NCBI GenBank assembly: GCA_905221605.1 | Contig: CAJNDS010000374.1 | Coordinates: 1-64,000 of the forward strand | DNA from: Symbiodinium natans | Lineage: Eukaryota; Sar; Dinophyceae; Suessiales; Symbiodiniaceae | DNA: 64,000 nt | Direction of reading: 5' to 3' | Shown here: in pieces, positions 52,505 to 63,021 of the stretch | Numbering within the stretch: the first letter of the stretch is position 1 | How the letters are laid out: the number at the start of each line of letters is the position of its first letter | The notes under the pieces: model-generated | Seen by the model: only the letters and a program-made list of their open reading frames with translations | Told to the model about the DNA's origin: nothing | Database searches by the model: none | Translations under genes and position numbers: made by a program

Positions 52505-53711
52505 TCACTCATCCGCTTCGTCATACGGCATGCCCAACGTGATTTTCTGGATCTCTCCTGCCGGTACTGCAAGTAGGGTTCCATCCCATCCTCGTTTTGC
52601 AATCCCGGCATCCAGTAGGTGCTGGGCAAAAGGCCCGACATTGCCCACGCACGCCATCCAAAGCGCGCTGGCATTTCCGTCGTACGTTCTGACCAATCCA
52701 CGTATGGTTGCCAGTAGCTCCTCGTCATATTTCTCCAGGATGCGTACGAGGCCGCATGATAGCTTGTATTTCTCCTCCTGCAGCGTCGACCACTCAGCCG
52801 TGTCAAAGAACACTGCCCGTGGTAGCGATCCTGACATCGGGTCGCGCCCAACGTTGCTCATCGTGATATCCGATAGAGCAACCCCTTGCATGGTCAGCCA
52901 TGACGTTATAGCCACCAGGTAAAACAGGGACTGTCTGAGGACCCCGCCATGGGTTGAACAGTTCTGCTCTGCGGATGATACTTCCATAAAAGTAGTGGTG
53001 GTAGTGGCCCTCCACCGCCTCGTCGAAAAGGACTTTAATCCATCCTGCCCACAGGGTCCTGGTCACCAGGGTGGGGAATTGTTCCCCGTACCCTGCTTCG
53101 TTGCCAAAGCTCCGGGGTTCCGTCGCAAGTTTCATGACCCACAGCCGATCCAGAGCATATCCTCTTCGAGTACGCCCAGCTCCAATAAAGGGAAGCACTC
53201 TTGGCTGTAAGCTTTGCCCCGTCGTTGGGTTGCGTACCAATTGGACCTCCCCGATCCAATGGAGCGCTGTCCTTGGCCGCTGCTGGTTCTGCAGTTTGTG
53301 CACCACAAGGTGCACTGGCTTTTCTTTCCCCGTTGCTTCCTCTGGTTCCTGTCCCTCAGCTTCCCGCGAGGCCATGTTGTGGGCACCTGGTCCTTCTGCC
53401 AGCGTGACTGTACGAGGCTGGCTTTCGTCTTCCTTTTCAACAACACCCTCAGCTTGGTGCGAGGCCGCACTTTCTTCTCCTCTCTCCCGTAGGCGTACCG
53501 GACCCGCAGGAGGTTCCGAAGCACTCGCCTCGTCCCTATCCCAAGTCTGTTCCGGGTGTCTGGCCTGTCGAAGCGGGGAACGGTCTCGCATGGGCTCATC
53601 CTGCTGCTTGTGCTTGCCTTTGCCTTTGCCTTTGTCCGGCCGATTCCTGAGCCAGGATGGCAATCGGGACCCTTGTCTCCTCATCGTCGCGTCCGTTTTC
53701 CATTGCCTCAT
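52505..53711 (-). pseudogene. LINE2 ORF3, frameshifted by a 23-base deletion
   Basis: From ATG 53711 (minus; MRQWKTDATMRRQ) the frame is open past the site where LINE1 ORF3 is shifted, including KGKGKGKHKQQ, the hairpin-encoded HQAEG and ASREAEG, and the conserved body. Near 52950 it loses 23 bases relative to LINE1, shifts frame, and the C-terminal part is read in another frame to the stop at 52505. A few substitutions in the C-terminal part (for example AGEIQKITLGMPYDEADE). Unknown function. Confidence 0.6.
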
Positions 53712-53890
53712 AGTTCCAGACCTGTCGTTTCCCTCAGCGATGCCGAATGCACGCAGCACCGCGAGGCCGAAAATATCCCTCAGCAAAGCGAGGCCGGAAA
53801 CACCCAGTCGCTATTCCCCGTGCGAGGCCCACACCCTCAGCTACGAGGCCGAAAACCCTGTCTCTTTGCTCCAAACGGCTGCGTAATTAC
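53390..53890 (-). repeat. Hairpins of LINE2 ORF3 and spacer, inverted
   Basis: Reverse-complement forms (CCCTCAGC...GCGAGGCCGAA) of the LINE1 set. The counterpart of the long hairpin lies at about 53735-53770. Its inner stem reads GCGGTG against CATCGC, so one C-G pair became U-G with pairing kept. Confidence 0.6.
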
Positions 53891-54760
53891 TGCGTTCCCT
53901 CAGCTTGGCGAGGCCTAACAAACAGTGACATCTTTTGCTGTGCACTGGCTTGGGGCTTAGCTTTGGCGTGTTTTCCACCAAACTGAACGCGAGGCTGTTG
54001 AAACTGGACGTGGCTCATATTACCACCATTGACAAGGGTTTGCGCTTGGGTAGCCAGCTTGCCCTGGGAAGTCCGCGATTTGCACTCACCCGCCAGGCTT
54101 TTATTGCACCTCTGGCTAACCGGTGCATGTGTTCTGTCACACTTTGCGCAAACCCATCGGATCCCCAAATTCACCATATTATGGGAGGGGTGGATTCCCC
54201 ACTCTTCCCGCACACGCGCCTCCGGCTGGTTGACGCAGTACTGCTCCAATACCACCTCCAAGTTCGTGAGGGTTTGTTGTACATACAAACCACACAGTCG
54301 GCATTTCAGGGTTAAATTCCGGGGGTGTTCGCTGCCCTTCTCCCATTGATGCCCACGCTCCGGGTTGTCAAGCAACTGCCAAAGCCGCTGGCGTTTGTTG
54401 AGTTTGGCTCCGCCATGCTCTTTTTTGCATCCCTCAGCTTTCTGCGAGGCTTCCATCTTCTCTTTGTAATGCGCATGGTCCAGGATGAAGGGGAAGTCTT
54501 CTTCTTTGCGCTTCCGCAATATGTGGGCTGCGCGTGCACCGTACGCCAGGGAAAGTGTGCGCACCACATTGTCCAACTCTTTGACACGCCTCTTGTGCGC
54601 TGGGCTGTAAGCAGCCGCCGCCACTGCTCCACATACTTTGTCTGCCATGTCATTCGCTGCACGTCGCCACAACGTGCCCGGTCCCATCTTCGCCAGGAAT
54701 TCCTCTTCAGTTTTGTGGGACGGGACCCATGTTGCCTTGATACGTTTCCTGTCATTCCAC
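53887..54760 (-). pseudogene. LINE2 ORF2 C-terminal part, separated by the inversion
   Basis: Minus-strand frame open from the breakpoint to the stop at 53887. Contains the end of RNase H (ATWVPSHKTEEEF, NDMADKVC), the hairpin peptide ASQKAEGCKK, the CxxC pairs (CRLCGLY, CAKCDRTH) and the hairpin-encoded end RQAEGTQ. It has no start of its own and belonged to the ORF at 42583. Confidence 0.8.
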
Positions 54761-56311
54761 TTTTACAGAACGCTCAGGACGGAAAGAATCATTGCTTGTG
54801 CAAAGTCTGCAAGACTATGCCTATACATCGCAACGGGACCTTGCTTAGCTTTGGGTCTTCCTCGCCTTCATGGCCTTCATGGCCTTCACATGACCCCATG
54901 CTGCTTGTCCCTCATCATCCTGCGGTCGGACATCGAGGTTTCCACAGAATCGTTCCCCACAAAACCCGGAACAACCTCCGGAAGCCCCAATTCCACAAGG
55001 AGAGGAGATTGAAGAAAGGATTCCTTTGCGAAGCCATGCACTTCAGGTACATCGGTCCCGAGGTCATTTTCCCTAGGATGTGAACTGCGAAAGCTGCTGC
55101 TCCAGTAAAGGAAAAGTCCCGGCCAGGAGACTGAAGAGGCAGCTACAGAAGGAGAATCAAACCATTGGGGTCGATTTTTATTATTTTGGGAAACTGAGGG
55201 TTCTTCTTCTCGTACATGTTGCGTCCCGGTACTCAATGTCTATCCCCGCAATGGAACTACATGACCCGAACTTGTTATTCAACATCGATCGGTTTATCCG
55301 CGAAATTGGATTGCACCAAAAGACTTTAACGTTCAGGTAGGGTCTGATATCCATGTGCGAGAGGGTCGCGGCGCAGAGGCGCGAGGACCCTACGATTGTA
55401 GATGTTGTGCCAGGATGCCGTCCGCAGTCTACAGGTGCTGTGGAAAGGCAGGTCTCTGCGATGAAGCAGGGATTTTGGTCGATATGGCTCGACCTAGAGG
55501 CGGAAATAAAGCGTCGACGACCTGCTGAAGAAGGTGGTGCCGCTTGGCAGTTACCTTTAGGTGGAATGTTGTGGCAGACTTGTTTGCTGTACGCTGCACG
55601 CAGTTTCAACTTGTGGAACTTTGACAGCAACAACAGTGCCACAGCAATAGACAGGTTGCACGAGGAGATAGTCCAAAGGACTAGGACGCTTCCCTTCGGT
55701 TGTTCTGCGCAGGCCAAAGTTGGCGGTTCTAAACGACATCTAGAAAAGTTCCGGGGAGCCAAGACGGTTCGAGTGAGCTATCTGGGCCCCGTCCATCCTA
55801 GAGGTGGAGGTGTGTATGGGACTGTCATTGGAGGAGATGGAGAGATTGAGGTCTTTCCAGCGTGTCGTGGGATCTTTGAACGGGACGAACCCACGTACGA
55901 CAGCCCAACGTTGGAGCTGTTAGCTAAAGCTAATCCTCTTGTGCTTGATACGCAGGACCCCGAAAAGCCTTTGCTGTTTGAACCGCCTGCGGAACCCATT
56001 GTTCCAAAAGAAGAGGAAATCGAAGCCCCAGAGGATGAAGAAATGATCCCGGAATATGTCCAGGACTACGAGCCCACGGAAATGGGTTCTGAGGGTCATG
56101 AGGGGGTAGCCGGAGGTGACCTTCCGGAGCCCGACATGGAGGACATGGAAATTGATTGGTTGACGGATCATTATCTTCAGAAGCTAGGCGAAGGACCTGA
56201 CTGCCGCGCCGTGAGCAATCAAGCGGCGTCTTCCTTTGAGCTTAAGTTCGGAGGGAGTAGAATCTGTTGTCAGGTCCCCAGCAAGCTGTTTCAGAGACCT
56301 CTGGTGAGCTG
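54761..56311 (+). pseudogene. Copia pol fragment: integrase region, frameshifted
   Basis: The first ~300 bases show no clear domain beyond a possible pre-integrase linker. From about 55060: HRSRGHFP, CESCCSSKGKVPARR (zinc region) and GVDFYYFG (first catalytic D), ending at a stop near 55338. A second frame at 55353-56315 continues with SAVERQV-like GAVERQVSAMKQGF (catalytic E) and the integrase C-terminal region with an acidic tail. The middle aspartate segment falls at the frame change. The transition to RT at 56267-56311 needs another shift. Probably inactive. Confidence 0.7.
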
Positions 56312-58744
56312 TTAGATCCCAAACTCCTCTATCTGTCCATGAAATTGGAACTAGAAGAATTGGAGTCGTTCAACGTTGGAGAAGTGGTGAGCGAGCGAGA
56401 AGCGTATCGACTTGCTAAGGAAAGCGGAAGAAGAGTTCTTTCGAGCCGTTGGGTCAATACGGTTAAGAAGCCTGGTCTCTACCGCTCTAGACTTGTTGTC
56501 CGCGATTTTGCCGCTATGGGCGGCACAACGCTCGCTGAGGGGATCTATTCTCCGACCACCAGCCTGGAAGGGTTGCGGCTCCTACTTTCCGTTCTGTGTA
56601 GAAAAGGGTCTGTGCTGTCCTGTGACGTGTCGGTAGCGTTCATGCACGCCGCTATTGCGCGGCCGGAGTTTGTGCAGCTTCCGAGTAACATAGGAAACGC
56701 AAAGACCGGCGAAAGGGTCTTCTTGAAACTGTTTCGTGCCATGAACGGGCTTCGAAGTGCCCCGCTTTCTTGGTACAAAGAGCTATCGGCGTACCTTGGA
56801 AACCAAGGATTCCAACAGATCTTGGACCCGACAATCTTCCGCAAGAAACCCAAGAATGGTTTGGTGATTGTCCTCTTTTGTGTTGATGATTTGTTGATTT
56901 GGGCCGAGAACACCGCCGAAGCTCGAAAGGTGTATGAAGAACTGAAGAAACGCTACAAGCTTAAGCTAACAGGTGAGCTCTTGGAAGGAAAACCAGGTGA
57001 GGTGTCTTTCTTGGGACGCAGGATCTTCCGGAGGAAGCCCGGAGAGCCCTGCGTATACTTTGGCTTGGACGCCAAGTACTTGAGGTCTTGCTGTGAGGAA
57101 TACGGAATCACTAAGGTGGCGCCGAAGCTTCCACCATTAGAGCGGCGGTATGCCGACCTCCTCAAGAAAGGACAGGACACACCTCTTACGCCAGAGGCGC
57201 ACGAGCGCTTTCGACGTACATTAGGACGCCTAGCCTGGGCGTCGCTTTCAAGGCCCGATTTGCAATACGTATGCGGCTTTCTAGGACGCCACCAGTCAGC
57301 CCCAAATGAAGCAGCCGAAGCTTGCATGAGGGATGTTCTGAGGTGGGTGTCTGGTTTACCGCATAAGGTCCAAGTGTTCCCCTCACGTAGAGAGCTTTTA
57401 GACCCTGATGAGGACCGAGAGTCAGTGTCGTGTTTTGTTGACGCGTCTTGGGGTTTGAACTCTGTGAGTGGTGGAATTGTGACCTGGAACAATTGTTGCT
57501 TGAAGACGTTCAGTAGGAAACAGACGACCGTAGCTCTGTCATCGGCAGAAGCCGAGCTAGCAGCGCTGACTGAAATCGCAAGAGAGGGATTGTATATATC
57601 TCTGTTGGTGCAGACGATGGTGGAGGGGATGCCTTCTGACTCGGAGGAAGGCCGATATCAGTTGCACGCGTACGGGGACTCTGAAAGCGCCCTGTCAATA
57701 GCGCAAATGAGTACCCTCCTTAGGAAAGTCCGCCACATAGAGTTGAGAGCGGCTTTTCTCCAACAACTAGTCGCCAAGGAAATATTGACGTTGGAGTATA
57801 TACCGGGGAAACTCAACCCCCCAGATGCTCTAACGAAGTCCCCAACTGCGGAGAATTTGGTCAGTCTTCGTGAGGCAAGCGGCCTCAGTAACGAGCTAGA
57901 ATCGTGGTCGTCGATCTCCGAAGAAAACGTCGAAGAAGTAAGAGATGAGCCCAATATCACTGAGGAAGTATCTTCGAACGCAGTAAGGTCCTCTCCGCTG
58001 GAGGTTCCGAGCTCTTGGATGGAAGCCGCGACGGCATTGGCGAAAGGAACAGTGTCGCTCGTCGTTCTGGAGTTTTGCTGCGAAGAGTCGAGTGCGATAG
58101 CGAGAGCTTGTGCTCGAGAGAGAGGCATCGCGTACTTTGGAGTGACTCGGGAAATCAATCTTCTGAGTAAGAACACCTTTCTTGTTCTTGAAGAGATCTT
58201 AAGAGTCCTGAAGCAGGGAAAGGTCCGTGTCTTTGCGCATTTGTCTACGCTTTGTAGCTCAGGCTGCCCCTTGAGGTACCTGCGTTTCCGCAAGCGACGA
58301 GGTTTGGAACTTTGGCGGAAGACGCTAAAGATTCACAAGAGTTGCTGGAGACTTATAGGGAAGCTCTTCGGCCCCTATTCCTCGAACGAGGGTTTGCTGT
58401 TAACCCACGAATGGCCTGAAAGGTCCTCTTTGTGGAAGGAAACGGTATTTCTAGAAGTCTCTAAAAGCATCGGTCTGACGCAAGGATGTCTAGTAGATAG
58501 GTGCTGCTTCGAGAAGAAAGAGAAGACTTGGAAGAGATGGTGGTTCGCTTCTAATAGTGCTGCCTGCGTGTGGGAACTGTCTTCGTACGTTTGCGCAGGA
58601 AACCACGAACACTCGAAGAGTGCGTCTCTGAAGGAGTCTGGGACCTACCCGGAAGCGAAAGGCTCTTGTCAGGATTGGAAAGAAGATCCTGAAGCAGGAG
58701 GAAAGAGAGGACTGAAGGGAACTACCCAAGGACCATCTGTATGA
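56267..58744 (+). CDS. Copia pol: reverse transcriptase, RNase H, C-terminal extension
   Basis: 825 residues in one open frame; homology starts near 56312 (LLDPKLLYLSMKLELEELE). RT: SSRWVNTVKKPGLYRSRLVVR, motif A DVSVAFMHA, and CVDDLLIWA at 56880-56906 (cysteine in place of the usual tyrosine of YVDD). RNase H: FVDASW, SAEAELAAL, YGDSESALS, NPPDALTKS. Then the same C-terminal module as in copia A: VVLEFCCEESSAIARACARERG, TLCSSGC, FASNSA, NHEHSKSASLKESGTYP. The PC of the copia A module is LC here. Preceded by the broken integrase, so a fragment of an old element although this frame is intact. A polypurine run GAGGGGG follows directly at 58743-58749. Confidence 0.88.
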   Translation: MSGPQQAVSETSGELLDPKLLYLSMKLELEELESFNVGEVVSEREAYRLAKESGRRVLSSRWVNTVKKPGLYRSRLVVRDFAAMGGTTLAEGIYSPTTSLEGLRLLLSVLCRKGSVLSCDVSVAFMHAAIARPEFVQLPSNIGNAKTGERVFLKLFRAMNGLRSAPLSWYKELSAYLGNQGFQQILDPTIFRKKPKNGLVIVLFCVDDLLIWAENTAEARKVYEELKKRYKLKLTGELLEGKPGEVSFLGRRIFRRKPGEPCVYFGLDAKYLRSCCEEYGITKVAPKLPPLERRYADLLKKGQDTPLTPEAHERFRRTLGRLAWASLSRPDLQYVCGFLGRHQSAPNEAAEACMRDVLRWVSGLPHKVQVFPSRRELLDPDEDRESVSCFVDASWGLNSVSGGIVTWNNCCLKTFSRKQTTVALSSAEAELAALTEIAREGLYISLLVQTMVEGMPSDSEEGRYQLHAYGDSESALSIAQMSTLLRKVRHIELRAAFLQQLVAKEILTLEYIPGKLNPPDALTKSPTAENLVSLREASGLSNELESWSSISEENVEEVRDEPNITEEVSSNAVRSSPLEVPSSWMEAATALAKGTVSLVVLEFCCEESSAIARACARERGIAYFGVTREINLLSKNTFLVLEEILRVLKQGKVRVFAHLSTLCSSGCPLRYLRFRKRRGLELWRKTLKIHKSCWRLIGKLFGPYSSNEGLLLTHEWPERSSLWKETVFLEVSKSIGLTQGCLVDRCCFEKKEKTWKRWWFASNSAACVWELSSYVCAGNHEHSKSASLKESGTYPEAKGSCQDWKEDPEAGGKRGLKGTTQGPSV

Positions 58745-58759
58745 GGGGGTGTGTCATTT

Positions 58760-59890
58760 CATGCAGAGCTTGGAGAATGTGGCCTTGCCTGGTAGCTTGC
58801 TGTCCTTGAGCTTCGTATTCGATTTCAACCAGAGCTAGGAGAATGGGGCCTTGACTGGCAGCTTGCAGTCCTTGAGTTTCGGATTCGCTTTTAACCAGAG
58901 ATTGGAGAATGTGGCCGTGCCTGGCCGCTTGCATTCCTTGAGCGTTGGATAGTGTTTCAGCCAGAGCTTGGAGAATGTGGTTTTGCCACCTTGCCTGGCA
59001 GCTTGCACTCCTTGAGCTTCGGGGCATGTTTGTACCATAGCTTGGAGAATGTGGCTTTGCCTGGCAGCTTGCAGTCCTTGAGCTTAGAAGTGTGTTCCAG
59101 CCAGAGCTTGGAGAACGTGGCTTTGCCTGGCAGCTTGCAGTCCTTGAGCTTCGGGCATTGCTTCAACCAGAGCTTGGAGAATGTGGCCTTTCCTGGCAGC
59201 TTGCAATCCTTGAGTTTCGGACATCATTTCAGGCAGCGCTTGGAGAATGTGGCCTTGCCTGGCAGCTTGCTGTCCTTGAGCTTCGTATTCGATTTCAACC
59301 AGAGCTAGGAGAATGGGGCCTTGACTGGCAGCTTGCAGTCCTTGAGCTTCGGATTGCTTTTAACCAGAGATTGGAGAATGTGGCCGTGCCTGGCCGCTTG
59401 CATTCCTTGAGCGTTGGATAGTGTTTCAACCAGAGCTTGGAGAATGTGGTTTTGCCAGGCGGGTTGCAGTCTTGGAGGTTCGGAGACTGCTTCATACAGA
59501 GCTGGGAGATTGTGACCTTGCCTGGCAGCTTGCACTCCTTGAGCTTCGGGGCATGTTTTTACCATAGCTTGGAGAATGTGGCTTTGCCTGGCAGCTTGCA
59601 GTCCTTGAGCTTAGAAGTGTGTTCCAGCCAGAGCTTGGAGAACGGGGCTTTGCCTGGCAGCTTGCAGTCCTTGAGCTTCGGGCTTCGGATACGATTCAAC
59701 GGGAGCTTGGAGAACGTGGCGTTGCCTGGCAGCTTGCAGTCCTTGAGCTTCGGGCATTGCTTCAACCAGAGCTTCGAGAATTTGGCCTTTCCTGGCAGCT
59801 TTCGATTTCAACCAGAGCTAGGACAATGGGGCCTTGACTGGCAGCTTGCAGTCCTTGAGCTTCGGATTCGCTTTTAACCAGAGATTGGAG
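58760..59890 (+). pseudogene. FNIP-type leucine-rich repeat array
   Basis: About 16 units of ~69 bases. On the plus strand they read as ~23-residue repeats such as LPGSLQSLSFGHCFNQSLENV, the FNIP variant of leucine-rich repeats known from Dictyostelium and common in dinoflagellates. The longest open stretches are 58952-59308 and 59437-59877. Stops and frame jumps separate them, and no start or flanking domain is seen, so it looks like a relic. A higher-order duplication is visible: the three units at 58790-58985 recur at 59272-59460. It begins 11 bases after the copia polypurine run. Confidence 0.75.
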
Positions 59891-61407
59891 AATCAGTGTT
59901 TGCTTCAGTGCTGTGAAGGAGGATGCCGGGACTTGCCTGCATGCCCGTTGAATTCGTGGCTCTCTCGGCATCTGCGCTTTGGCACTTGACACCTGGTCCA
60001 GCTTGACTCGCATGCAGCAGTTTGCTCCGTTACCTGCGGGTGGCGGGGCGACACTTTCTGTAGGCAGGTAGTCTCTGCTGTAGATCGGTGTCCTGGTAGT
60101 TTTTTCCTTTTCACTTAGCCTTGGAGCTGCGACCGTTTTGCCCGTTGGTGCCATGTGGTGTTTTACCATACAGAGAGAAGCGTTTTTCTGCTGCATGACT
60201 TGGCATAAGCATGTTTGGTTTTGCCCAAAGTCCCTAAAGCATGTTTGGGTTGACTGCGACGCATGTCTTGTCTTTTTGGCATGGCCTAGGATGAGTTTTG
60301 AAGCACTTATTGGAACTGCTTGAGAGCAGTAGTGAAGAAGTGCGTGTCAGAACTCTGAGGTTCTGTCTTGTTGCAACTCACTCCGTGTCCCCGCCACTTC
60401 GTTCGTTGCCGTTGGACGTGTAGGATGGGAGTAGGAGTGCAGAGTGGACTCTGAAGCTTCGCTGTTTTGCTGTTCGGAAGTGACCTGAAGTCCCCGAGGT
60501 GTAGACCAAAGCAGTTGCATTGTTCTTTTGCTTTACCTCCTTTGTAGAACAAAGTTGAGATGGAATTCGTAGCTTTTTGGAGCCCTTAGCTCTTGGAGAG
60601 AGCTTGCTGCAAGAACTGAAGCTTGCTGAACACTTTGGTGTTTGGCTGAAGTGCGAAGTGAAAAAGAGACAGCTGCGCGAGCTCTGCTTTTCACAGAAAG
60701 TGGTGCTGCTCCACTCTCGGATGACGCTGGAGCGGGTCATGTCCGCAGTGAACGTTGCAAGGGGATGAAGGTTGTTTTCTGGAGCAGAACTCCTTGTTCC
60801 GGAGGAAGTCCACACCAGCGGCAACATGAGGATCGGCCGGGCTGTTAGAACCATCTGCAAGCTTTGTTCACGGTGCACCGCAAGCTCTGGCGGAGCTTCT
60901 TGACAATGGTGAACCACCTGCAAGTTGGGGTGTGGGTCATTGAATGGCCTTAGAGGTGTGCCTGCTGGGGGTGGGCAAGCGCACGCTCGTTTGCAAAGCA
61001 ACGAACCCATTGCACGGGCGTGGTGCACGGCTGTGTTTCAGACTTGGTAGGTAGAGATAGATTGCCAATCCGGAAGATTTGGAACTAATGTTGAATGACG
61101 AACAGTTTGTGCGACAATGTCCGAAACATTTGCAGTGCCTGCAAGGGAGATCATTCACGAAACTTTGATTACAGACTATCCGCTAGCTTTCGCAGACGTC
61201 GCTCTGGAAAGCCTGCGACTGCGATAATTCAAGCGTACCCGCCCATTCTGGCTGACCCGTCCGCTCGGTCCAGCTAGGTTTCTCTTGCAGCGTTTGAAGT
61301 GCAGCGGTCCAGAACTGAGAAATGCGTCGGATGCGCGCCGGGCAAGAAGCTTTAGTTGGCATGCAGGAAGCTCAGCTGACGTGACCAACAGTGAAAACTT
61401 TGGTCAT
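59891..61407. other. About 1.5 kb without a recognisable gene
   Basis: Only short unrelated frames, the longest 216 codons on the minus strand (61028-60378) with no domain I know. At 60270-60360 a stretch parallels the copia A 3' untranslated segment (GGATGAG, AAGCACTT, GTGAAGAAGTGCGTG, CTCTGAGG). This may therefore be the 3' end of another copia whose polypurine tract is at 61408. Confidence 0.45.
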
Positions 61408-61431
61408 AAGGGGGAGTTGACATGTGTGACC
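61408..61431 (+). repeat. Polypurine tract and putative LTR start before a divergent LINE
   Basis: AAGGGGGAG, then TGACATGTGTGACC (61418-61431), then the LINE head TGGCTTAAG. The layout copies 1787-1812: purine tract, ~15 bases beginning TG, then the head. The LTR assignment is inference; no other copy of this LTR is in the window. Confidence 0.45.
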
Positions 61432-61886
61432 TGGCTTAAGTTTCGGCTCAACCCCGGTGGGGTGCACGCAGTAGCTGAGCGGTAGTTGTGGTAAACCAGC
61501 CTCAAGTCTTCAAACTTGCTTTGGGAAACAGGCCTGAATCAACCCCAGCTTGTCCGTAGTCAGAGCCATCTGTGTGTTCGAGCAAGGAGAGTTAAGGGGC
61601 AAAAACGGAGCCAGCGTCAAGCTCCGATCAAAGTGGGGCTTCGGTCCTGACTTGTAGCGGCAGACGTCTCTGTCTCGAGTCTTGGGCAGGTGAATTCTTA
61701 GAGGAGCAGCTTCGTTCTGAAAACAGAAGTCACAAGGAATCTGAAATCCTGTGTTCTTTCTTTTTGAACGAGTGCCGTGTGCACAAACAAGAGAACGACT
61801 ATACTAGAGCTGTCCTCTGCAGACTCACAGAACCCAGTATCAAGAGCAGAGCTATTGCCAAGCTCCATACGAAGTTCCCTTGACAA

Positions 61887-62813
61887 TGCCACACAGGCTG
61901 GGCTCCCAGCCAGGACTTAGCTTGGTATCCCGCCTGCTGGCATTGTGGCAAACCGTGGAAAAAGAAGCCAAAGAAGAAGGTGGATTGGTCCTGGGGCACT
62001 GCGAGAAAGTGGACGCCAGAGCGGGTGAGACTCCTCAGAAGGGCAACAGGGCCGTGAAGGCTCTTGACCAGGCATGGCAGCACCTAGATGAAGGAGCCCC
62101 GACTGCGCTCGAGGCGGCAGGATGGACCCCATCGCATCCGCAGCCACCCCCGGGCTTGGAAGCCAAAGGAGCCATGTCGGATCAGGAGTACACCGCTCAG
62201 AGCCTGTGGAATGGAGCAGATGAAGCAGCCAAAGATTCTGCTCAAAGAAGCGGGCGTCGAAGAGCCCAAGGATGAGCAAATGGAGGAGGTCCCACCAAAA
62301 GTGCGATTTCAGAAAACAATGGCGGCCTACAAACAGAACACGAATGAGCTCCGTTCGCTCATTGCCAAGAAGGTCCAGCTTCAAAGCCGCACTGAAAGGC
62401 TCAAGGACCAGTTCGAGCGGAGCCTGCAAGAGATGGCAGAAATGTCGGAAAAAATCTCCCAGAAGGAGCAGGACATCCTCAAGATCCAATCTGAAGTTAA
62501 GGAGCAAGTAGAGAAGGAGGATCAGCCAAAGCTGGCCATCGAAGCCAGCAGGCTTCTCAGATGTGCCGGCGTTGCTCTTACGATTGAGCAGCAAGAGCAG
62601 TTGAACAAGCACCTCAGGCAAGAGGCCGAAGAGTGGGAGCCCCATTCCTTTCCTACCTGGAAGAAAGAAGGGGGAGTACCTGCTGAGCTGCTAGGAGCCG
62701 GCTTTCCAGAAGGAAGCGCTGAGTTTGGCCCGACAAGGAGACGACTGGATTTTCGGAGCAGCCCAACCGAGGGTCGAGCTACTCCCCTCGAAAATCCTGA
62801 TGAGCACCTGTAG
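61887..62813 (+). pseudogene. Divergent LINE ORF1, two frameshifts
   Basis: Reads CHTGWAPSQD...PACWHCGKPWKK from 61887, matching the LINE1 cysteine knuckle. It then needs a shift near 62030 to continue (ALDQAWQHLDEGAPTALEAAGW) and back near 62235 (PPKVRFQKTMAAYKQNTNELR...), where the coiled-coil region and C-terminus are intact to the stop at 62811-62813. Likely nonfunctional as it stands, unless the shifts are sequencing errors. Confidence 0.7.
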
Positions 62814-63021
62814 GGTCAAGGCCAAAGAGGAGTGAGGCGCGGCACTCCTTTTGGCAAGCGCCCACAGAGCACGCGCCAAAATTTTGCAGCATTTCAGGCT
62901 ATGTACTCGGACTCTTTGCTTCCCCATATGGGTAGCAGACCTCAGCGACAATGGAGGCCGAAGAAAGGAGGCAAGGCGACCCAGGCCGTTACGGCCCCGC
63001 TGTTGAGTCCTGTGGTCAAAT

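Larger units (their letters stand above)
52183..54760 (-). mobile_element. LINE2, 3' part, inverted
   Basis: Continues the LINE from GTGGAATGAC (54760) through the ORF2 C-terminus, the hairpin spacer, ORF3, the 3' UTR hairpins and the tail. Only about eight LINE bases (12514-12521 in LINE1) are missing between 46371 and 54760, so the two parts were one element. Confidence 0.88.

Noticed and set aside
54325-55083. 252-codon plus-strand frame across the LINE2/copia junction
   Set aside because: Its first 435 bases are antisense to LINE2 ORF2. It merely continues across the inversion breakpoint.
58835-59565. Minus-strand repeats such as LKDCKLPGKATFSKLW in the 69-base array
   Set aside because: The plus strand gives the known FNIP pattern (SLQSLSFG...FNQSLENV); the minus-strand repeats are its mirror.
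60378-61028. 216-codon minus-strand frame
   Set aside because: No recognisable domain, biased composition, no second copy in the window to test conservation, and it overlaps a copia-like 3' segment.
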